Below are positions 43,064 to 53,004 of a DNA stretch of 64,000 bases, one piece after another. Source of the stretch: JANMJD01 sp963847945 (GTDB lineage Bacteria; Actinomycetota; Acidimicrobiia; Acidimicrobiales; Ilumatobacteraceae); assembly GCA_963847945.1 (NCBI GenBank), contig CAWKBX010000020.1:248001-312000 (forward strand), read 5' to 3'. The position numbers were made by a program, and so were the translations under genes. The notes beneath the pieces are model-generated. The model was given only the letters and a program-made list of their open reading frames with translations, did no database searches and was not told the origin of the DNA. Each line of letters opens with the position of its first letter. Within the stretch, counting starts at the first letter, position 1.

Positions 43064-46000
43064 ATGATCCGCGTCACGACCCTGTACGCGTCGACGGCTG
43101 CGGCGACCGCCGGGTACTACACGCAATATCTCACCCAAGCCGTGGGCGAAGAACCAGGACAGTGGACCGGCCAACAAGCCGAGCGCTTCGGACTCACTGG
43201 CACCGTCGAAGCCGAACAACTCGAACGGCTCCTCTCGGGCCAACACCCAATGACGGGCGCGACGCTCGGCTTCCCCCTCCTCGATCGGCATCGTGCTGAT
43301 GGGTCGCTGGTGCGGGCGGTGTCCGGTTTCGATGCCACGGTCTCGGCGCCGAAATCGCTGTCGGCGTGGTGGGCTCTCACCGGCGACCAACGGCTGCTCG
43401 ACGCGCATGACACCGCCGTCCGCTCCGTCGTCGAACTGTTGGAGCGGTACGGGCGCGACGACCCGGATCAGGTCGAACGGTGGGCGTCTCCATCCGGACG
43501 CAGAGGGTCTCGCCATCGGTGCGTTCCGGCAGTCGACGTCGAGGTTGGATGATCCGCAGATCCATACCCACCTTGTCATCTCTGCCAGGGTCCAGGTCGA
43601 TGACGGGCGATGGTTCGCGCTCGATGCCCGCATGCTCAAGAAGCATCAACGCACCCTCGGCGGCGTCTACCAATCCGTCCTGCGTGCGGAGGTCGCCGAA
43701 CGACTCGGTGTCCGCTTCGGGGAGATCGTCAACGGCCAAGCCGAGATCGTCGGCGTCCCGCAGGAGTTGCTCGATGTGTTCTCGAAACGCGCCGCGCAAG
43801 TCGACGCCGCCCTCGCTGCCAAGCTCGCCGACTTCCACGACCGCGAGCAACGTGAACCCGACCGCGTTCGAGCGGGCAGCGATGCAACGCGAAGCCGCCG
43901 CCGACACGCGCCAACACAAGACCGGCGCCGCAGTCGACGACCTCCGCACCCGCTGGCTCACCGAAGCCGCAGAACTCGGCATCACACCTGCCACGCTCAC
44001 CCGGAGCATCATCGCCGCGGGACGAGAGCAGGAACCCGTACAGCAGATGACGACCGGCGACGTCGATCACCGAACTGTCGCAGCGATCATCGACCTGGCA
44101 CCGGATGGATGTCATCCGAACGCTCACCGACCAGCTCCGCCCACCGCTGGCGTTGACGGCGAACGATGGGCGGCGTTCCTGCAGCGGGCAGCCGAGGAGG
44201 TGATCGGCCACAGCATCAACCTCGACCCCACTGTCGACACCCGCAAACGAACCTCCGATGGACGATCGGTGTGGGTCGAACCGATCGCCGCGCACCTGAC
44301 GAGCGACCACGTCCTCGCCCAGGAGGAACGGATCCTCACCTGGGCGATGGACCACCACACGGCGACCCCGGAGCCGTCGAGCACCGTCGACACCGACCGA
44401 CTCGACCCTCAACAGGCCGACGCCGCAGGAGCCGTCGCCGGCAACGACCCGTTCGTGATCGTCGTCGGACCCGCCGGCACCGGCAAGACCACCATGCTGC
44501 GCGCCGCCGTCGACGACCTCCGCTTCAACGACCGACCTGTGTTCGCCGTCGCGCCGACCGCCAAGGCCGCCCACGTGCTCGCCGACGGCACCGGCGTCCG
44601 AGCCGACACCGTCGCCAAACTCCTCCACGAATGGTCCCAACCCGACCGAACACCCGGCGACCAATGGCGACTCCCACAAGGCACCAGGCTGATCGTCGAC
44701 GAAGCCGGCCTGCTCGCCACCAACGACCTCGACCACCTCACCCAACTCGCCGACACCCACGGATGGCGGCTCCGGCTCGTCGGCGACCCGCATGCAACTC
44801 CAAGCAGTCGAACGCGGCGGCATGTTCGACGAACTCTGCCGCACCAACCCCGTCCACCATCTCGGACAGATCCACCGCTTCACCAACCGCTGGGAAGCCG
44901 ACGCCTCCCTCGCCCTACGCCGCGGCGACCCCACCGTCATCGACATCTACGCCGCCCACGACCGTATCATCCCGGGCACCCTTGACCAGCACCTGACGGC
45001 GATCGCTGACCGCTGGCTCACCGCCCACGGTCACGGCCAGACCGTCGCCGTCACCACGACCGCCAACGAACACGTCGACCTGCTCAACCGAGCCATCCAA
45101 CACGCCCGACTCGACGCCGGACACCTCGACCAACACGCCACCGCGACGACCAGCACCGGCATGACTGTGTTTGTGGGTGATGTCATCGCCACCCGGCGCA
45201 ACGACCGCCGCCTCATCGCCAGCGACGGCGACATCGTCCGCAACCGGGAACTCTGGACCGTGACCTCGATCAACGACCACGGCGACCTCACCGCCACCCG
45301 ACACGCCAGCACCGCCACCGTCACGCTCCCCGCTGTCTACGTTGCCGAGCACGTGCAACTCGGCTACGCCGCCACCGAACCCGGCAACCAATCCGACACC
45401 CGCACGATCTCAGCGAACCTCATCACCCCAGCGACGACCGGGCGAGGCCTGTACGTCGCCATGACCCGAGCCCGCGACGAGAACACTGCCTACATCGTCA
45501 CCTCTGAACCGACCCTCGATGCGGCGAAAGCCGTCCTCGAACAGGTCGTCGACAGCGACCGCACCGACACCCCAGCCATCGTCCAACGCCGAGAACTCGC
45601 CGCCCAACTCCCAGCCGTCGCCCGTGTCCCAGAACTCCGCCCACGATGCACCGTCCCCGACTGGTGGCACACCCTGTGGAACCAGACCAACGCCGCGTTC
45701 GGCCAGGTCGGGGTCGAACTCACCGACCTCACGGCCAAACAGGAAGCACGCCGCGACAAGGTCGCGGCGTCACGGGCTGAAGCAGAGGCGGCGAGCCGTG
45801 CGCTCGCCCCGTTCGAGCAAGAACTCAACGCAGCCGACCGACAACTCACGGCCGCCAAGAAGGAACGGGCCGACGCCACCACGAACGCCGCCGAACACAA
45901 GGTCTTCGGACGCCGCCCAGCACAAGAACGCCTCGCCACAGCGGTTGACGCAGTCAAGACCGCAACCGTTCGACACGACGCCGCCCTCGAGGCGCGCCAG

Positions 46001-46351
46001 CCCTACCGACACGCCGACTACCACGCCACCCGACGACTCAACGAGATCATCGAGTCCGGCCGCCTCCAAACGACGCTCGAAGCCCGCCACCGACTACCCG
46101 AACGCCACCAGGACCTCGCAGCCCGACTCGACGCCCTCCACAACTGGCGACACTGGGCAAACGGCGACGACCTCCCCGCCGATCTCGCCACCTGGACCGT
46201 CGACACCCTCGAAGCCACCAACGACCCACACCACACCACCCTCGCCGACGCCATCACCACACGCACCCCCGAACTCATCGCCCGCCCCGAACCCGAACTC
46301 ACCCACGGCTACCACCACGAACGCGACCTCGACTTCGGAATCGACCTCTGA
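43064..46351 (+). CDS. MobF relaxase-helicase, TrwC/TraA type (several frameshifts)
   Basis: The relaxase domain starts at ATG 43064 (MIRVTTLYASTAAATAGYYTQY, with catalytic Tyr pair at about residues 18-19 and 22) and has the metal triad in DPQIHTHLVI. The helicase follows with Walker A GPAGTGKTTML, VDEAGLL, GDPMQLQAVERGG and, at the end, GRGLYVAMTRARDENTAYI. A long helical C-terminus contains a coiled coil. Frames change by +1 near 43485, 43860 and 44795; a short stretch near 44105-44155 is also out of frame. Restored length is about 1,095 aa. It would nick oriT for conjugal transfer or mobilisation; no T4SS genes are present, so transfer would need a helper. Confidence 0.92.
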
Positions 46352-46439
46352 ACAACCGCTGTCGGCGGAACCAGTTCAGCCAATTGTTGCCGAGCGCGGG
46401 CGCAGTCAACCGAGACGAGTCATCGACGAACTGGCGCAG

Positions 46440-46874
46440 CTATCGACTCTCGACCGCGTCGGGCAACAATTGGCTGACGACCCAGGAGAGGTCAATGTGT
46501 GGGCTCAACGCCAGCTCGATCGGGGCGACACCACCACTGCCGACGAGCACGTGGACGGTTCCATTGACGTACCACCGCTCAAGCCCCGAAACGACGCGCA
46601 CGTTCGTCTCGATAGATGCAACTGCAATACGCAGAGCAGCCGTTCGGGGACGTCGAACTCGAAAGCCAAGCGGCAGGTGGGGCGTGAAATCGACCTCGCC
46701 TGGAGCGAGCGTTGCGACACCATGTCGCCATCGGCGCAGCAGGCCAGAAGTCTGGCCGCTCTGGTCTCGCAGGGCGCACTCGATCCGGCGATCAGCTTGC
46801 TGCCGGTGAACCCTCCGTCGAACAATTCTTGAGGCGACCGAACCACCGATCAACGCCCCGGCGATCTCTTCCAC
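46440..46874 (-). CDS. Hypothetical protein, weakly supported
   Basis: From about residue 55 the frame reads like a folded protein (FTPHLPLGFRVRRP, SIETNVRVVSGLERWYVNG and GVAPIELALSPHIDLSW). The N-terminal part looks random, so the real start may be internal or behind a frameshift. No known motif. It lies after the relaxase gene in the opposite direction. Confidence 0.35.
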   Translation of the reverse strand: MEEIAGALIGGSVASRIVRRRVHRQQADRRIECALRDQSGQTSGLLRRWRHGVATLAPGEVDFTPHLPLGFRVRRPRTAALRIAVASIETNVRVVSGLERWYVNGTVHVLVGSGGVAPIELALSPHIDLSWVVSQLLPDAVESR

Positions 46875-46948
46875 ATACCAAGTATCGCAGGGGCGGCTGC
46901 GAGCAGAAGGATCGTCGTCTGAGACTCCTCACTTGCGGCCCCGTCTAC

Positions 46949-47394
46949 TCAGATTTCAGGCGACGGCGAGCGGTACAACCGAGCATCGGCCTTCGACTGC
47001 TCGATGGGGGTTTCGCCAGCCATCGCCCACCACCACGCGTACGTCAACCGGTCCGGCTCCGGCGCTTCGATCACCACCGACATCACGTACGGGCCACCCA
47101 GCTCGACCTGATCAAACCGGCCCGGCTCGGCCGCGGACTCGATCATCTCGGTGACGAACGGCGACTCCGAGTGAGCGATGTACAGACGATCGCGGCCGTC
47201 GGGACCGGCGACGAGCAGTGAATGCTCGACGTGCTGAACCCCCTCTTCCGCGACGACGCCTCGTAGTCGATGGACACGCCGCCATTCGGCAGAACGGCGA
47301 CGACGATCCGCGAGACGAATGGTCCGCTCTCCTGGCCGTCACCGGTCCCAAAGTATGAACCGACAGAACTGGCCAGGCGAGCAGACAACGACAT
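46949..47394 (-). CDS. Hypothetical protein, about 148 aa (one frameshift)
   Basis: MSLSARLASSVGSYFGTGDGQ at ATG 47394 opens a beta-rich protein, then IVVAVLPNGGVSIDYEA; after a shift near 47262 it goes on VQHVEHSLLVAGPDGRDRLYIAHSES, ELGGPYVMSVVIEAPEPDRL and TYAWWWAMAGETPIEQSKAD. The pattern suggests a lipocalin- or heme-binding-like beta barrel of unknown role. Last gene of the first element before its right attachment site. Confidence 0.55.
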
Positions 47395-47761
47395 GACGCC
47401 AGCGTAACGAGCCCGACGACTGCGCTCAGCGCAACCGCAACAACACTCGGAATCGGAAACCCCTCCCTGGGCGGGCGTGACCCCACGGGCGCAGGATGCC
47501 TGCGCAGTGCGGTCGCGAGCACGCCAGCGCGCCGGCGAGCAGGTCCTGGGTGGCGGTGTAGAGGTCGAGGCACACAGCATGGCGAGATCATCGAGCAGCT
47601 GCTCACCTTCCGGTCAATCGAGTAGACCACCGACGACCTGCAAGCAGTTGGGCTTCTCGTGACAGAGGCCTCCGGCGACGGGCGCCGAGTGCGCAGCAAC
47701 CCGGTAGCAGCCATTCGACCTTCGGAGCCCTCCCGCGGCCGGGATCTCACCAGGGGGAACC

Positions 47762-47785
47762 GTTACTCCCGCGGTTACTCCCCCG
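47762..47785 (+). repeat. Right arm-type repeats of the first element
   Basis: GTTACTCCCGCG and GTTACTCCCCCG are 12 bp apart and are the same motif as at 38509. They sit about 67 bp before the second core, mirroring the left end. Confidence 0.65.
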
Positions 47786-47851
47786 CAATCGATCGTCATA
47801 GACCTCAATGTCATCTACCAGGACTAATGTTCAAGTACAGCTGGCTGACTT

Positions 47852-47870
47852 CGATTCCCCCCAGCTCCAC
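47852..47870 (+). other. attR: Attachment core 2 (right end of first element, left end of cassette A)
   Basis: CGATTCCCCCCAGCTCCAC identical to the ssrA core. Sequence before it differs from tmRNA apart from the immediate TT, as expected for an attR in which only the core and acceptor end were copied. Confidence 0.85.
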
Positions 47871-48210
47871 ACAAGGTCGGAAGAAGACCGTCCGACGTCC
47901 AAGAACGGGTCAGATTCCCCCGCCCATGACACCCGTCCATGACAGTCAGATTCCCCGGCCATAACCCGAAAGCACCACGACGTGCTTGATCGAGCACGCG
48001 AAGCGGATTGCCGTTGATTGCCTCGGCCGGTCCGACGATGGGCGTCGTGTCAAGTTCGCAGCGTGAATCAATCGCCGAGCTGCTGGCGAGCGGCAGGGCG
48101 GAGTGGGTGAGTGGGCGGACGGGGGTGGGTGGGGGCACGATTCCCCCGGCCATGGACGAGGATGATCGCCGTGTCCAAAGAGCACCAAGCGAAACCTCCG
48201 AGCGCAATTG
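47871..48210. other. Left-end region of cassette A
   Basis: No gene is supported. The block ACCGTCCGACG (47887) and the block from GTCAAGTTCGCA (48049) to GGGGGCACGATTCCCCC (48131) recur in the same order in cassette B (50152 and 50284-50364). Three degenerate cores lie within: CAGATTCCCCCGCC at 47911, CAGATTCCCCGGCC at 47947 and CACGATTCCCCCGGCC at 48136. Confidence 0.6.
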
Positions 48211-48249
48211 ACGTGCACAAAGTAGTACCCTGTGCTACTTTGTGCACGT
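48211..48249. promoter_or_regulatory. Perfect palindromic operator of abiEi copy A
   Basis: ACGTGCACAAAGTAG (48211-48225) and CTACTTTGTGCACGT (48235-48249) are exact 15-bp arms around a 9-nt centre. It overlaps the candidate start codons GTG 48242 and 48248, which suits the known autorepression by AbiEi proteins binding inverted repeats. Confidence 0.75.
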
Positions 48250-49072
48250 GATCGGTACCCCATCGCAAGCTGAGCGGGTTGCCCCAAGGGATCTCCCTGA
48301 CCATTGGCTGGCCCGCGGTGTCCACTGGGTGACCGTCGACATGATCGCCAACACGTTGGGCGTATCCAGCGTGGAGGCTCGTCAGATCGCCGGGCGATGG
48401 AAGGCACAGCGGCTCGCCTTCTCTCCCACCCGAGGCGCATATGTCCTGATCCCGCCGCAGTTCCGGACATGGGGTGCGGTGCCGGCAACGCACTTCATCG
48501 ACGACATGATGCGCTTCCTCGACCACCCCTACTACGTCGGCTTCCTGTCCGCAGCCGAGCTCCACGACGCCGCCCATCAACGCCCCCAGGTTTTCCAGGT
48601 CGTCACCGACGCCCACCTACGAGACCGCGACTTCGGACGCGTACGCCTCCGATTCATCCGATCCCACGACGTCAACACACGACCAACCATCACGCTGAAC
48701 ACCCCGACCGGCACGCTGACCGTGGCGACACCTGAAGTCACAGTGCTCGACATGGTCTCGGCTCCACAACACAGCGGCGGCCTCTCCAACATCGCCACCG
48801 TGATCGCCCAGTTCGTCGAAGACGACAAGCTAAATCCGGCGGAACTCGTCACGGTCGCGTCCGGCTACCCGGCACCGGTCGCCCAGCGCGCCGGCTGGCT
48901 CATCGAGTTCGCGACGAACGAGGCGGGGTTCGCGCTGACCCTCGACGCGCTCATGGCGGCCACCGCGCCGCGATCGAGACCAACGCCTCTTGCCACCGGA
49001 ACCGAGCCTCTGGGAGACCGCGACGAACGTTGGAACGTGATCGTCAACGCGGATGTGGAGCCCGACCTGTGA
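48242..49072 (+). CDS. abiEi: AbiEi-type antitoxin and autorepressor, copy A
   Basis: Type IV antitoxin of about 276 aa. The N-terminal winged HTH (VTVDMIANTLGVSSVEARQIAGRWKAQ) is followed by FSPTRGAYVLIPPQFRTWG. The C-terminal domain has YYVGFLSAAELHDAAHQRPQVFQVVT, TPEVTVLDMVSAPQHSGGLSNIATVI and NVIVNADVEPDL. AbiEi does not bind the toxin but opposes its action and represses its own operon. Start is GTG 48242 or 48248; translation stops in a GTGA overlap with the toxin start. Closely similar to copy B in the C-terminal domain and less so in the HTH. Confidence 0.88.
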   Translation: MHVIGTPSQAERVAPRDLPDHWLARGVHWVTVDMIANTLGVSSVEARQIAGRWKAQRLAFSPTRGAYVLIPPQFRTWGAVPATHFIDDMMRFLDHPYYVGFLSAAELHDAAHQRPQVFQVVTDAHLRDRDFGRVRLRFIRSHDVNTRPTITLNTPTGTLTVATPEVTVLDMVSAPQHSGGLSNIATVIAQFVEDDKLNPAELVTVASGYPAPVAQRAGWLIEFATNEAGFALTLDALMAATAPRSRPTPLATGTEPLGDRDERWNVIVNADVEPDL

Positions 49073-49860
49073 TCCCTGAACGGCACATCACAGCGTGGCA
49101 GCCCAATGCTCCATGGCTCACTGTCGAACAGATCGAGCAGGATCTGGTGCTGTCCCGCCTGATCGTCGAGATCGCCAACGACCCCTACCTCGGTGACGAA
49201 CTCGTCTTCCGCGGCGGGACCTGTCTGCACAAGCTGCGGCTCGCTCCCGGGCTGCGCTACAGCGAGGACCTGGACTACGTTCGCCAATCAGCCGGTGGCA
49301 TCGGCCCTCTCACCCAAGCCCTGCGTGAGATCGGCGAGCGCCTCGGCATGAAGGTCAATGTCGAGATCTCGAAATACCCGAAAGTGAAGTTCCGGGCGCC
49401 GTTCGAGACCGGCAGCGGATCGATGCGGATCAAGATCGAGGTCAATACCTACGAACGATCACCCGCACGACCGCTCGAACGGGTTCCCTTCAACGTCGTG
49501 TCCGACTGGTACTCCGGCGCTGCCGACATCCTCACCTTCGGCGCTGCCGAACTCGTCGCTACCAAGATCCGAGCGCTGTACCAACGATCGAAGGGACGCG
49601 ATCTGTTCGACCTGTGGACCGCTCTCACCCGCCTCGGTTTGACGCCCGACGACATCCTCGACGCGTTCGCCCCGTACCGACCCGACGGCCTCACCGCCCC
49701 GCTCGCCGTCGCCAACCTCGATACCAAGGTCACCAAGCCCGACTTCCGAAACGACCTCGCCACCCTCACGCTCAGCGTTCCCGAGGGCTACGACATCGAC
49801 AGCGCCGCCGCCCTGATCTCAACTCGACTTCTCGCACGACTCGACGAGCACACGACCTGA
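49069..49860 (+). CDS. abiEii: AbiEii-type nucleotidyltransferase toxin, copy A, 263 aa
   Basis: GTG 49069 overlaps the antitoxin stop. The GNT core VFRGGTCLHKLRL and RYSEDLDYV (GG ... SxDxD) is followed by KYPKVKFRAPFETGSGSMRIKIEVNTYERSP, a conserved block of AbiEii, and LVATKIRALYQRSKGRDLFDLW, the helical motif. Family members are nucleotidyltransferases that block growth by tRNA modification, giving abortive infection and plasmid stability. All motifs intact. Nearly the same sequence blocks occur in copy B. Confidence 0.9.
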   Translation: MIPERHITAWQPNAPWLTVEQIEQDLVLSRLIVEIANDPYLGDELVFRGGTCLHKLRLAPGLRYSEDLDYVRQSAGGIGPLTQALREIGERLGMKVNVEISKYPKVKFRAPFETGSGSMRIKIEVNTYERSPARPLERVPFNVVSDWYSGAADILTFGAAELVATKIRALYQRSKGRDLFDLWTALTRLGLTPDDILDAFAPYRPDGLTAPLAVANLDTKVTKPDFRNDLATLTLSVPEGYDIDSAAALISTRLLARLDEHTT

Positions 49861-49955
49861 AATGACCAACGGCGATAGGCGTCAGCGATCGCGTGGACGT
49901 ACCCGTCAGCAGGCTGCCCGTCTGCGCTGTCAGGACGGAAAAAGACGGAGAACAA

Positions 49956-49981
49956 CGGTCAACAACGGTCACTCCCGGTCA
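49956..49981 (+). repeat. Right-arm 10-bp phased repeats of cassette A
   Basis: CGGTCA recurs at 49956, 49966 and 49976 at exactly 10-bp steps, preceded by GGACGGAAAAAGACGGAG. The same array occurs before the 55221 core and in degenerate form at 52851. It lies about 70 bp left of core 3. Confidence 0.7.
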
Positions 49982-50050
49982 CACGGAAATCGGCCCCACG
50001 CTGGTGAAATCTCTGTGACCAGGGACTTCTTGGGAGGGGTGTGGATGGTT

Positions 50051-50069
50051 CGATTCCCCCCAGCTCCAC
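50051..50069 (+). other. attR: Attachment core 3 (end of cassette A, start of cassette B)
   Basis: CGATTCCCCCCAGCTCCAC, preceded by GGGGTGTGGATGGTT. The same preceding bases occur at 55206-55220 before core 4, so the right ends of the cassettes are homologous over about 130 bp. Confidence 0.85.
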
Positions 50070-50770
50070 GCATTTTGAAGACGTTTTCCCAGCTCAGGGC
50101 ATGTGCGCCCTTCGAGCCGGGGGCGTCGAGGACGGAAAAAGACGGATGAAAACCGTCCGACGCCAAAATCGGGGACAAATTCCCCCGTCCATCGACCGTG
50201 AAAACACCACGATGCGTTCAGAAGATCACGATACGGAGCGGATCGCCTCCGATCGCGTCCGCAACTTCGACGTTGAGCGTCACGTCAAGTTCGCAACGTG
50301 ACGCAAGCCGTGAGCTGTCGGCGAGGGGATGGCGGACGGGGGTGCGTGGGGGCACGATTCCCCCGTCCGTCGCCCGAGGCGAGCGTCGGGTCGGCGACCA
50401 GTTCGGACAACACGCCGGTCGGGTCGACGTGTCGCCGGCGGTGAGCGCGACCTCTGCACCGGCGGCGATATCTCGGCATCTTTCGAGGCCCACCGCCAAG
50501 ATGACCTCGCTCGACTACAGGTTTGCCACCAACGATTACCATGCCCTCGTCCAGCGACTATGGGAGATGGAAACCCCCTGGTCAACGCAGTCACCGGCAC
50601 GGTCGCCGGAGCCTGGAGGATGCTCACCCTGCTCCCGACTTGGTCGTCGCCGCCCTCGGAACTGACCACGCCGCAGTCGCCTGACGTCCGACGACATCGC
50701 CAACGTTCGCCCTGCATCGCCCAACGGGCTTCACCGCCCCGGCAGCCATCGCTGTTAATCGTGTATCCGA
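50070..50770. other. Left-end region of cassette B
   Basis: No gene is supported in these 700 bp. GACGGAAAAAGACGG (50132) and ACCGTCCGACG (50152) followed by GGGGACAAATTCCCCC (50171) match the cassette A left end, and GTCAAGTTCGCA (50284) to GGGGGCACGATTCCCCC (50348) matches its second block. The rest, up to the operator at 50771, has several short open frames that I do not believe. Confidence 0.6.
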
Positions 50771-50789
50771 GATAGCGAAAAACGCTATC
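50771..50789. promoter_or_regulatory. Perfect palindromic operator of abiEi copy B
   Basis: GATAGCG (50771) and CGCTATC (50783) are exact arms around AAAAA, just before the ATG at 50798. The position matches the copy A operator but the sequence is unrelated. Confidence 0.7.
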
Positions 50790-50797
50790 CTGAGTAC

Positions 50798-51622
50798 ATG
50801 ACCAACACAGCCGAGCGTATCGATGGCATGAAGCCCCGCGACGTGCCGGACTGGCTGCTGTCGCACGGCTCCGCGTTTGCCACCACTGCCACCATCGCCC
50901 AACTTCTCGACATTACGCCCGCCGAGGTGGCCCCGATCGCAGCCAGATGGCGCACCAACGGACAAGCCTTCTCCCCCACCCCCGGCGCTTACGTGCCGAT
51001 CCCCTCGCAGTACCGATCGTGGCGGGCGGTGCCTGCACGCAACTTCGTCGACCCGCTGATGAGTCACCTTGGGTATCCCTACTATGTCGGATACCTCAGC
51101 GCTGCCGAGGTCCACGACGCGGCACATCAGCGGCCACAGGTCTTCCAGATCGTGACCACTGGCCGGCTCAAGGATCGCGAGTTCGGGCGTGTTCGGCTCG
51201 CATTCATCACCTCAGCATTCACCCCCAACAAACCGGTCGTCACCGTGAACACACCGACCGGCACGATGAGGGTGTCGACACCGGAGACGACAGTGCTCGA
51301 CCTCGTCGGCGACCCCCGGCACGGCGGCGGACTCTCAAACATTGCCACGATCATCGGTGAACTGCTCGAAGACGACAAACTCAACATCGACCAACTCGTC
51401 GTCGCAGCGGACCAATACCCGCTGTCGGTAGTTCAGCGAACTGGATGGATGATCGAACACACTGCCGCCGAGATCGGCAAGGACGTCGTCCTCGATAGCC
51501 TCGCTGGCGTCGCCAACCGTCGAACCGAGCGCACCCTGCTGTCATCCTCGGGACCACGCCGAGGTCACACCGACCGACGCTGGCGCGTCGTGGTCAACAC
51601 TGAAGTGGAGTCCGACCTGTGA
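50798..51622 (+). CDS. abiEi: AbiEi-type antitoxin and autorepressor, copy B, 274 aa
   Basis: Same architecture as copy A. The HTH (TTATIAQLLDITPAEVAPIAARWRT) differs strongly, while FSPTPGAYVPIPSQYRSW, YYVGYLSAAEVHDAAHQRPQVFQIVT, TPETTVLDLVGDPRHGGGLSNIATII and NTEVESDL match closely. ATG 50798 follows the operator directly. Stop overlaps the toxin GTG (GTGA). The low HTH similarity and unrelated operators suggest the two antitoxins have lost cross-repression. Upstream sequence has no other gene. Confidence 0.88.
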   Translation: MTNTAERIDGMKPRDVPDWLLSHGSAFATTATIAQLLDITPAEVAPIAARWRTNGQAFSPTPGAYVPIPSQYRSWRAVPARNFVDPLMSHLGYPYYVGYLSAAEVHDAAHQRPQVFQIVTTGRLKDREFGRVRLAFITSAFTPNKPVVTVNTPTGTMRVSTPETTVLDLVGDPRHGGGLSNIATIIGELLEDDKLNIDQLVVAADQYPLSVVQRTGWMIEHTAAEIGKDVVLDSLAGVANRRTERTLLSSSGPRRGHTDRRWRVVVNTEVESDL

Positions 51623-52398
51623 TCCCTGCTCTCGCGCTCGAAGACTGGGCCAACACCGTCGCCTGGGCAAACCCCGACCAGCTTGAGCAAGACCTCGCCC
51701 TCGCTCGCCTGATCGTCGAGATCGCCAACGACTCATATCTCGGCGACGAGTTGGTGTTCCGAGGCGGCACCTGCCTGCACAAGCTCCACCTCAGCCCCGG
51801 CCTTCGATACAGCGAAGACCTTGACTACGTCCGACGATCCACCGGCGGGATCGGCGAACTCCTCGCCGCACTTCGCAGCATCGGCGACCGTCTCGGGATG
51901 AAGGTCGGTGTCGACATCTCGAAGTACCCGAAGGCCAAATTCCGGGCGCCGTTCGAGTCTGGCACGGGCACGATGCGGATCAAGGTCGAGGTCAACACGT
52001 ATGAACGGTCACCGGCACGGCCGCTCACCCGCGTGCCGTTCTCAGTAAGGTCGCCCTGGTTCACCGGCGCCGCTGATGTCCAGACATTCCACCCGGCCGA
52101 ACTCGTCTCGACGAAGCTCCGAGCTCTGTACCAACGATCGAAGGGCCGCGATCTCTTCGATCTCTGGCTCGCGCTCACCCGTCTCGCTATCCCACCCGAT
52201 GAGATCCTGACGAGCTTCGCCCCCTACAGGCCCGAGAAGTACACCGGCTCGCTCGCTATCGCCAACCTTGAACTCAAGTTGCAGGACGACGTCTTCCGCC
52301 GAGATCTCGATGCCCTCGTCGGCCAATGGCCCGACGACTACGACATCGACGCAGCTGCGGTACTCGTCATCGAGCACCTGCTCCAGCGAATCGATTGA
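51619..52398 (+). CDS. abiEii: AbiEii-type nucleotidyltransferase toxin, copy B, 259 aa
   Basis: GTG 51619 overlaps the antitoxin stop. VFRGGTCLHKLHL and RYSEDLDYV (GNT core), KYPKAKFRAPFESGTGTMRIKVEVNTYERSP and LVSTKLRALYQRSKGRDLFDLW are intact and almost identical to copy A. The C-terminal 60 residues differ more. A TTGATG after the stop offers a start to a short frame downstream. Confidence 0.9.
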   Translation: MIPALALEDWANTVAWANPDQLEQDLALARLIVEIANDSYLGDELVFRGGTCLHKLHLSPGLRYSEDLDYVRRSTGGIGELLAALRSIGDRLGMKVGVDISKYPKAKFRAPFESGTGTMRIKVEVNTYERSPARPLTRVPFSVRSPWFTGAADVQTFHPAELVSTKLRALYQRSKGRDLFDLWLALTRLAIPPDEILTSFAPYRPEKYTGSLAIANLELKLQDDVFRRDLDALVGQWPDDYDIDAAAVLVIEHLLQRID

Positions 52399-52550
52399 TG
52401 TCGCCCAAGTGGCAAGAGCGACCGAGACTTGTGCACAAGTTCGACCGTGCAGCCGCCCCGGAGCGCTTGCCCGACACGATGAGCATCCGTGTCGGCGTTC
52501 AGATCCTCCGGACTGTTCAACCGGACGCAGGCACCTGCACCATGGCGTGA
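52398..52550 (+). CDS. Very small frame after abiEii copy B (50 aa)
   Basis: ATG 52398 shares its A with the toxin stop codon and codes MSPKWQERPRLVHKFDRAAA, then a less protein-like tail, to a TGA at 52548. It could be a real translationally coupled gene, or the start of one cut by a frameshift, since the following bases in other frames do not read as protein. Unknown function. Confidence 0.3.
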   Translation: MSPKWQERPRLVHKFDRAAAPERLPDTMSIRVGVQILRTVQPDAGTCTMA

Positions 52551-53004
52551 TCGCCGCAGGCATCCTTCCCGTCAACCGGAGCGATGCAGTGCAGCGCTAT
52601 CCACGGGCGTCAGCATCGGCGAGACGGGTCGTGATCCGGGTGCCGATTCGACCTCGCCGAATTCACGCTGAGCGTTCTCGACGGCTACTACGTCGCCATC
52701 ACCCACACCCTCGCTTCAATCCATCTGCTCTCGAAAACTCGACGACGCCGGTGCCGGGATCGGCCAGGACAGCGAACAACGAACAACAAAGCCCACCGCA
52801 ACAGACCGATCCGGCCACACAGCGAGGACTGAAAAAAGACGGAGCACATCGGTCACCTGCGGTCAACAACCGTCACTTGCGGTCACTCGAAAATTGGCCG
52901 CAAGCTGGCGAAACCGCTGTGACCAGGCCGACTTGCGCCAAACGGCCGTGGCCGCATTAGCAAACTTGGTTGTGTTTGTGTCGTTTGTGCGAAATGATGG
53001 CGAC
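52551..53004. other. Junction region between cassette B and the PIN cassette
   Basis: No gene is supported. The stretch GAAAAAAGACGGAGC (52831) and the 10-bp repeats at 52851 (GGTCAcctgc, GGTCAacaac, CGTCActtgc, GGTCActcga) are the right-arm motif of the cassettes, and GCTGTGACCAGG follows as at the cores. The core itself is missing: sequence diverges at about 52926. It looks like a deletion-worn junction between two cassettes. Confidence 0.55.

Noticed and set aside
46384..46832. Plus-strand continuation after the relaxase gene as a further protein
   Set aside because: Serine/arginine-rich random translation; the opposite strand reads better. Even that is only weakly supported.
47852..47870. 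Extra tRNA or tmRNA genes at the repeated cores
   Set aside because: Only the T arm and acceptor end are present. No D arm, anticodon arm or 5' acceptor strand precedes any of the three extra cores.
49862..50770. Open frames in the interval between abiEii copy A and abiEi copy B
   Set aside because: They cross the arm repeats and the att core. The pattern is explained by the cassette ends, and no frame has family-like sequence.
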